Assembly (NCBI GenBank): GCA_016867175.1
Contig: VGKF01000037.1
Coordinates: 1-7,612 of the forward strand
DNA: 7,612 bases
Reading direction: 5' to 3'
DNA from: Candidatus Omnitrophota bacterium
GTDB taxonomy: Bacteria > Omnitrophota > Gorgyraeia > Gygaellales > Profunditerraquicolaceae
Shown here: in pieces, positions 5,022 through 7,612 of the stretch
How the letters are laid out: each line of letters starts with the position of its first letter
Numbering within the stretch: position 1 is the stretch's first letter
Program-made: the position numbers and the translations under genes
The notes under the pieces: model-generated
What the model saw: the letters and a program-made list of their open reading frames with translations, nothing else
Told to the model about the DNA's origin: nothing
Database searches by the model: none

Positions 5022-6749
5022 GTGCATATAAGCAATTATCGCCGCAGAGTTGAAGCGGTATTTTTGTTATTTATCATCTTCTTAATATTTTGTAGCGCCC
5101 GCCTTTTATTTATCCAGTTATTCCGCTCGAATTATCTTTCCGGGATAGCACAAAAACAGCACAATCTTTTTATAGAACTGGAGCCGCGACGCGGCACTAT
5201 ATATGATGCCCGCCTTAAACCGCAGGCAGTAAATATGTCGGCGGATTCTCTTTACGCCTGCCCAAATGAGATTCCCGATAAAGATAAGGAAGCGCTAATA
5301 AACAAAATAGCTCCTATATTAAACCTAGACCGCGCCTACTTGAAGGATAGGCTATATCGTAAAAAATCTTTTATCTGGCTAGCCAGAAAAATCAATCCCC
5401 AGCAAAGCCAGGCAATAAGAATATTGAAACTTAAAGGCCTGGGCTTTATTAAGGAGAGCAAGCGCTCTTATCCTAACGGATACCTGGCCAGCCATATCTT
5501 TGGTTTTGCCGGCCTGGATAATAAGGGTCTGGATGGCCTTGAGTTTTATTATGACAGCTACCTTAAGGGCCAGCCCGGATGGGCCTTGTTTCTTAGGGAT
5601 GCGCGCCAGAAGAGGCTGGATCTCTGGGAGAAGACGGTTCTTCCTAAAGACGGTTACGACCTGGTCCTGACTATTGACGAGGTGATTCAGTATATCGCGG
5701 AGAGGGAGCTGGATAAGGCCCTTAAGTCTTTTAATGCCAAGGCCGCCAGTATAGTAGTGATGAATCCCCATACCGGTGCGATTCTTGCCTTAGCCAACAG
5801 GCCTACCTTTGATTTAAACGAGTCAGCCAGTGCCACTACAAAACAGCTGCGCAATCAAGCCATCTGTGATTTGTTTGAGCCTGGCTCTGTATTTAAGATA
5901 GTTGCGCTCTCCGCAGCATTAGAAGAGCAGAAGGTATCCGAAGAGGATAAGTTTTTCTGCGAAAATGGCGCTTACCGTGTGGCCACGCATCTGCTGCACG
6001 ACCACCGTCCGCACGGCTGGTTAACTTTCAGGGAGGTTATTGAGCAATCAAGCAATATTGGCACCGCTAAGGTAGCCCAGTTATTAGGGATAAATACCGT
6101 CTATAAATATATAAAGTTATTTGGTTTTGGGGTTAAGCTGGGTATAGACCTGCCGGGTGAAACAGCGGGTATTACCAGGGAGCCGCGTCTTTGGTCAAAG
6201 GTATCTATTGCCACTATACCGATAGGTCATGAGGTAGGCGTTACTACGTTGCAGTTGGCCAGCGCTATATCCGTGGTTGCTAACGGCGGGGAACTAATGA
6301 AGCCTTATTTAGTCAGTGAGATAAGAGATAAATATGAACAGACTATTAAGGTCTTTGCACCCGTACTTATACGCAGGGTTATCTCCGGAGAGACTGCAGC
6401 CAGGGTGCGTAAAGTACTCACGGGAGTGGTTGAGAACGGTACGGGAAAATCGGCTAAGGTGTCCGGATTCGGCTCGGGCGGCAAGACCGGCACAGCCCAG
6501 AAATTAGAGCCGAATGGCACCTATTCGCACAGTAAGTTTATAGCTTCTTTTATCGGTTTCGCTCCGGCGCAGGAGCCGGCGATCGTCATAGCGGTATGTT
6601 TTGATGAACCGCGCCCTTATTATTTCGGAGGCGTAGTGGCTGCGCCAGTATTTAAAAATGTAGCCAAGGATACCCTAAGTTACCTTAAGGCGATGCAGCC
6701 GTTAAATGCAAAACTCCTGGAGCTAAATGAGGCTAATAGAAATAATTGA
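5022..6749 (+). CDS. ftsI: Septal peptidoglycan transpeptidase (class B PBP, FtsI/PBP3)
   Basis: A 575-residue class B penicillin-binding protein. A signal anchor spans about residues 11-33. The pedestal region includes EPRRGTIYD (54-62) and SYPNGYLASHIFGFAG. The transpeptidase domain (about 235-555) has all three active-site motifs: S289-VF-K292 within EPGSVFK, S343-S-N345, and K488-TG within GGKTGTAQK. It crosslinks septal peptidoglycan in the periplasm with FtsW and FtsQLB. There is no C-terminal PASTA domain, unlike many Gram-positive homologues and the SpoVD type. The start is GTG at 5022, after a 33-nt gap with no well-placed Shine-Dalgarno (the nearest AAGG is 18 nt away); a stop at 5007-5009 limits extension. 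The 3' end overlaps murE by 23 nt. Confidence 0.95.
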   Translation: MHISNYRRRVEAVFLLFIIFLIFCSARLLFIQLFRSNYLSGIAQKQHNLFIELEPRRGTIYDARLKPQAVNMSADSLYACPNEIPDKDKEALINKIAPILNLDRAYLKDRLYRKKSFIWLARKINPQQSQAIRILKLKGLGFIKESKRSYPNGYLASHIFGFAGLDNKGLDGLEFYYDSYLKGQPGWALFLRDARQKRLDLWEKTVLPKDGYDLVLTIDEVIQYIAERELDKALKSFNAKAASIVVMNPHTGAILALANRPTFDLNESASATTKQLRNQAICDLFEPGSVFKIVALSAALEEQKVSEEDKFFCENGAYRVATHLLHDHRPHGWLTFREVIEQSSNIGTAKVAQLLGINTVYKYIKLFGFGVKLGIDLPGETAGITREPRLWSKVSIATIPIGHEVGVTTLQLASAISVVANGGELMKPYLVSEIRDKYEQTIKVFAPVLIRRVISGETAARVRKVLTGVVENGTGKSAKVSGFGSGGKTGTAQKLEPNGTYSHSKFIASFIGFAPAQEPAIVIAVCFDEPRPYYFGGVVAAPVFKNVAKDTLSYLKAMQPLNAKLLELNEANRNN

Positions 6750-7612
6750 GAAGCTAGAAAATCATTCTATTGAAAGCGAGCCCCGGGACTTTGAAGTCAA
6801 GGGGATAAGCTGTAATTCAAAGAGCGTATCTTGCGGTTTCATTTTCGTGGCCATAAAAGGAACGCATATAGACGCGCATAAGTTTATACCAGAGGCAATA
6901 GCAAAAGGGGCGGGGGCGGTTATAATACAGGATAGCGTTCATGAGCCCGTTAAGATAAGAGAATATTATAATCAGGCGGTATTTATAAAAGTCCAAGATA
7001 CTCGCAGGGCGCTGGCTGTTTTAGCTGCTGAATTTTGGGCGCACCCTTCTTTGAGGCTACATGTTGTGGGGATCACTGGCACAAATGGCAAGACAACCGT
7101 ATCCTATTTAATTGAGGCGATCGTAAAAGAGGCAGGTGTAACAGCCGGTGTGGTGGGCACGGTTAACTACCGTTTTAAAGATAAGATTATCCCTTCATTT
7201 AATACTACCCCCGGACCTGTGGAATTAGAGTCTCTGCTGGCGCAGATGTCCGGGGAGGGGGTGGGCTACGTTGCTATGGAGGTCTCTTCTCATGCCCTGG
7301 ATCAGGAAAGGGTAGGGGGGATAGATTTTAAGTCAGCGATATTTACTAATCTTACCCAGGACCATTTGGATTATCATGCTACGATAGATAACTATTTTCA
7401 GGCAAAGGCCAGGCTATTTAAAGATCTTAAGCCCGGATCTTTCGCAGTTATTAACAACGATGATAAATACGGCAGAAAGATTATAGGGTTGACTAAGGCT
7501 GAAAAAATTACCTATTCAATAGATGGCAAGGCAGAAGTTATGGCCAGCGATATAAACTTTTATGGCAAGCACACTGAGTTTATCTTGCACGCCGCCGGTT
7601 CAAAAACTGATT
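6727..7612 (+). CDS. murE: UDP-MurNAc-tripeptide synthetase MurE (3' end outside window)
   Basis: An open frame from ATG 6727 to the window edge gives 295 residues of a Mur ligase. The N-terminal UDP-binding domain includes KGISCNSKSVSCGFIFVAIKG (25-45), the MurE pattern. Then come the ATP P-loop GITGTNGKTT (115-124), the NTTPGP segment (159-164), MEVSSHAL (184-191), TNLTQDHLDYH (207-217) and AKARLF (226-231) with the lysine usually carbamylated (K227). MurE adds the third stem-peptide residue to UDP-MurNAc-L-Ala-D-Glu in the cytoplasm. The motif that separates meso-diaminopimelate from lysine enzymes lies beyond the edge, so the substrate cannot be read here. The start has GGAG (6719-6722) 4 nt upstream and overlaps ftsI by 23 nt. 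Confidence 0.95.
   Translation, partial: MRLIEIIEKLENHSIESEPRDFEVKGISCNSKSVSCGFIFVAIKGTHIDAHKFIPEAIAKGAGAVIIQDSVHEPVKIREYYNQAVFIKVQDTRRALAVLAAEFWAHPSLRLHVVGITGTNGKTTVSYLIEAIVKEAGVTAGVVGTVNYRFKDKIIPSFNTTPGPVELESLLAQMSGEGVGYVAMEVSSHALDQERVGGIDFKSAIFTNLTQDHLDYHATIDNYFQAKARLFKDLKPGSFAVINNDDKYGRKIIGLTKAEKITYSIDGKAEVMASDINFYGKHTEFILHAAGSKTD

Noticed and set aside
5379..5771. 130-codon open frame on the - strand opposite ftsI
   Set aside because: Antisense to a well-conserved ftsI region, with no family resemblance.

Overview
The window is ordinary bacterial housekeeping sequence of moderate GC. All recognised genes lie on the + strand and are tightly packed, often overlapping. Codon use is rich in AGG and ATA throughout, with no compositional break, mobile element, tRNA, rRNA or CRISPR array. 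The RbfA, DHH-phosphoesterase and RibF proteins, the gene order and the codon style suggest an uncultured Gram-negative lineage. Candidatus Omnitrophota (former OP3) is my best guess. This is an impression from sequence style, not a proven placement.

Left block (1-2992), RNA metabolism and flavin cofactors: the 3' end of a CCA-adding tRNA nucleotidyltransferase gene, then ylxP (DUF503), rbfA, an nrnA-type DHH/DHHA1 phosphoesterase, and ribF. Genes are joined by 4-nt stop/start overlaps (ATGA, TTGA) or a 41-nt overlap, so translational coupling is likely. This resembles the widespread infB-rbfA-truB-ribF neighbourhood, but truB is absent between nrnA and ribF, and cca stands where infB is often found.

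Middle gap (2993-3263, 271 bp): this is the only sizeable non-coding stretch. It holds a near-consensus sigma-70 promoter (TTGACA, 17 bp, TATACT). Directly downstream are three GTGG-containing repeats at exactly 10-bp pitch, matching the known form of an MraZ operator. A leader of about 155 nt follows, with two strong inverted repeats, alternative pairings and a 38-codon open frame that ends 15 nt before mraZ. No terminator for the left block is evident.

Right block (3264-7612), division and cell wall (dcw) cluster: mraZ, rsmH, an ftsL-like gene, ftsI (class B PBP) and the 5' part of murE, in canonical order. MraZ probably autoregulates the cluster through the repeats. RsmH modifies 16S rRNA, FtsL and FtsI act in the septal wall machinery, and MurE builds the peptidoglycan precursor. 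The most interesting part of the window is the mraZ control region. No new enzymatic or defence system is visible.
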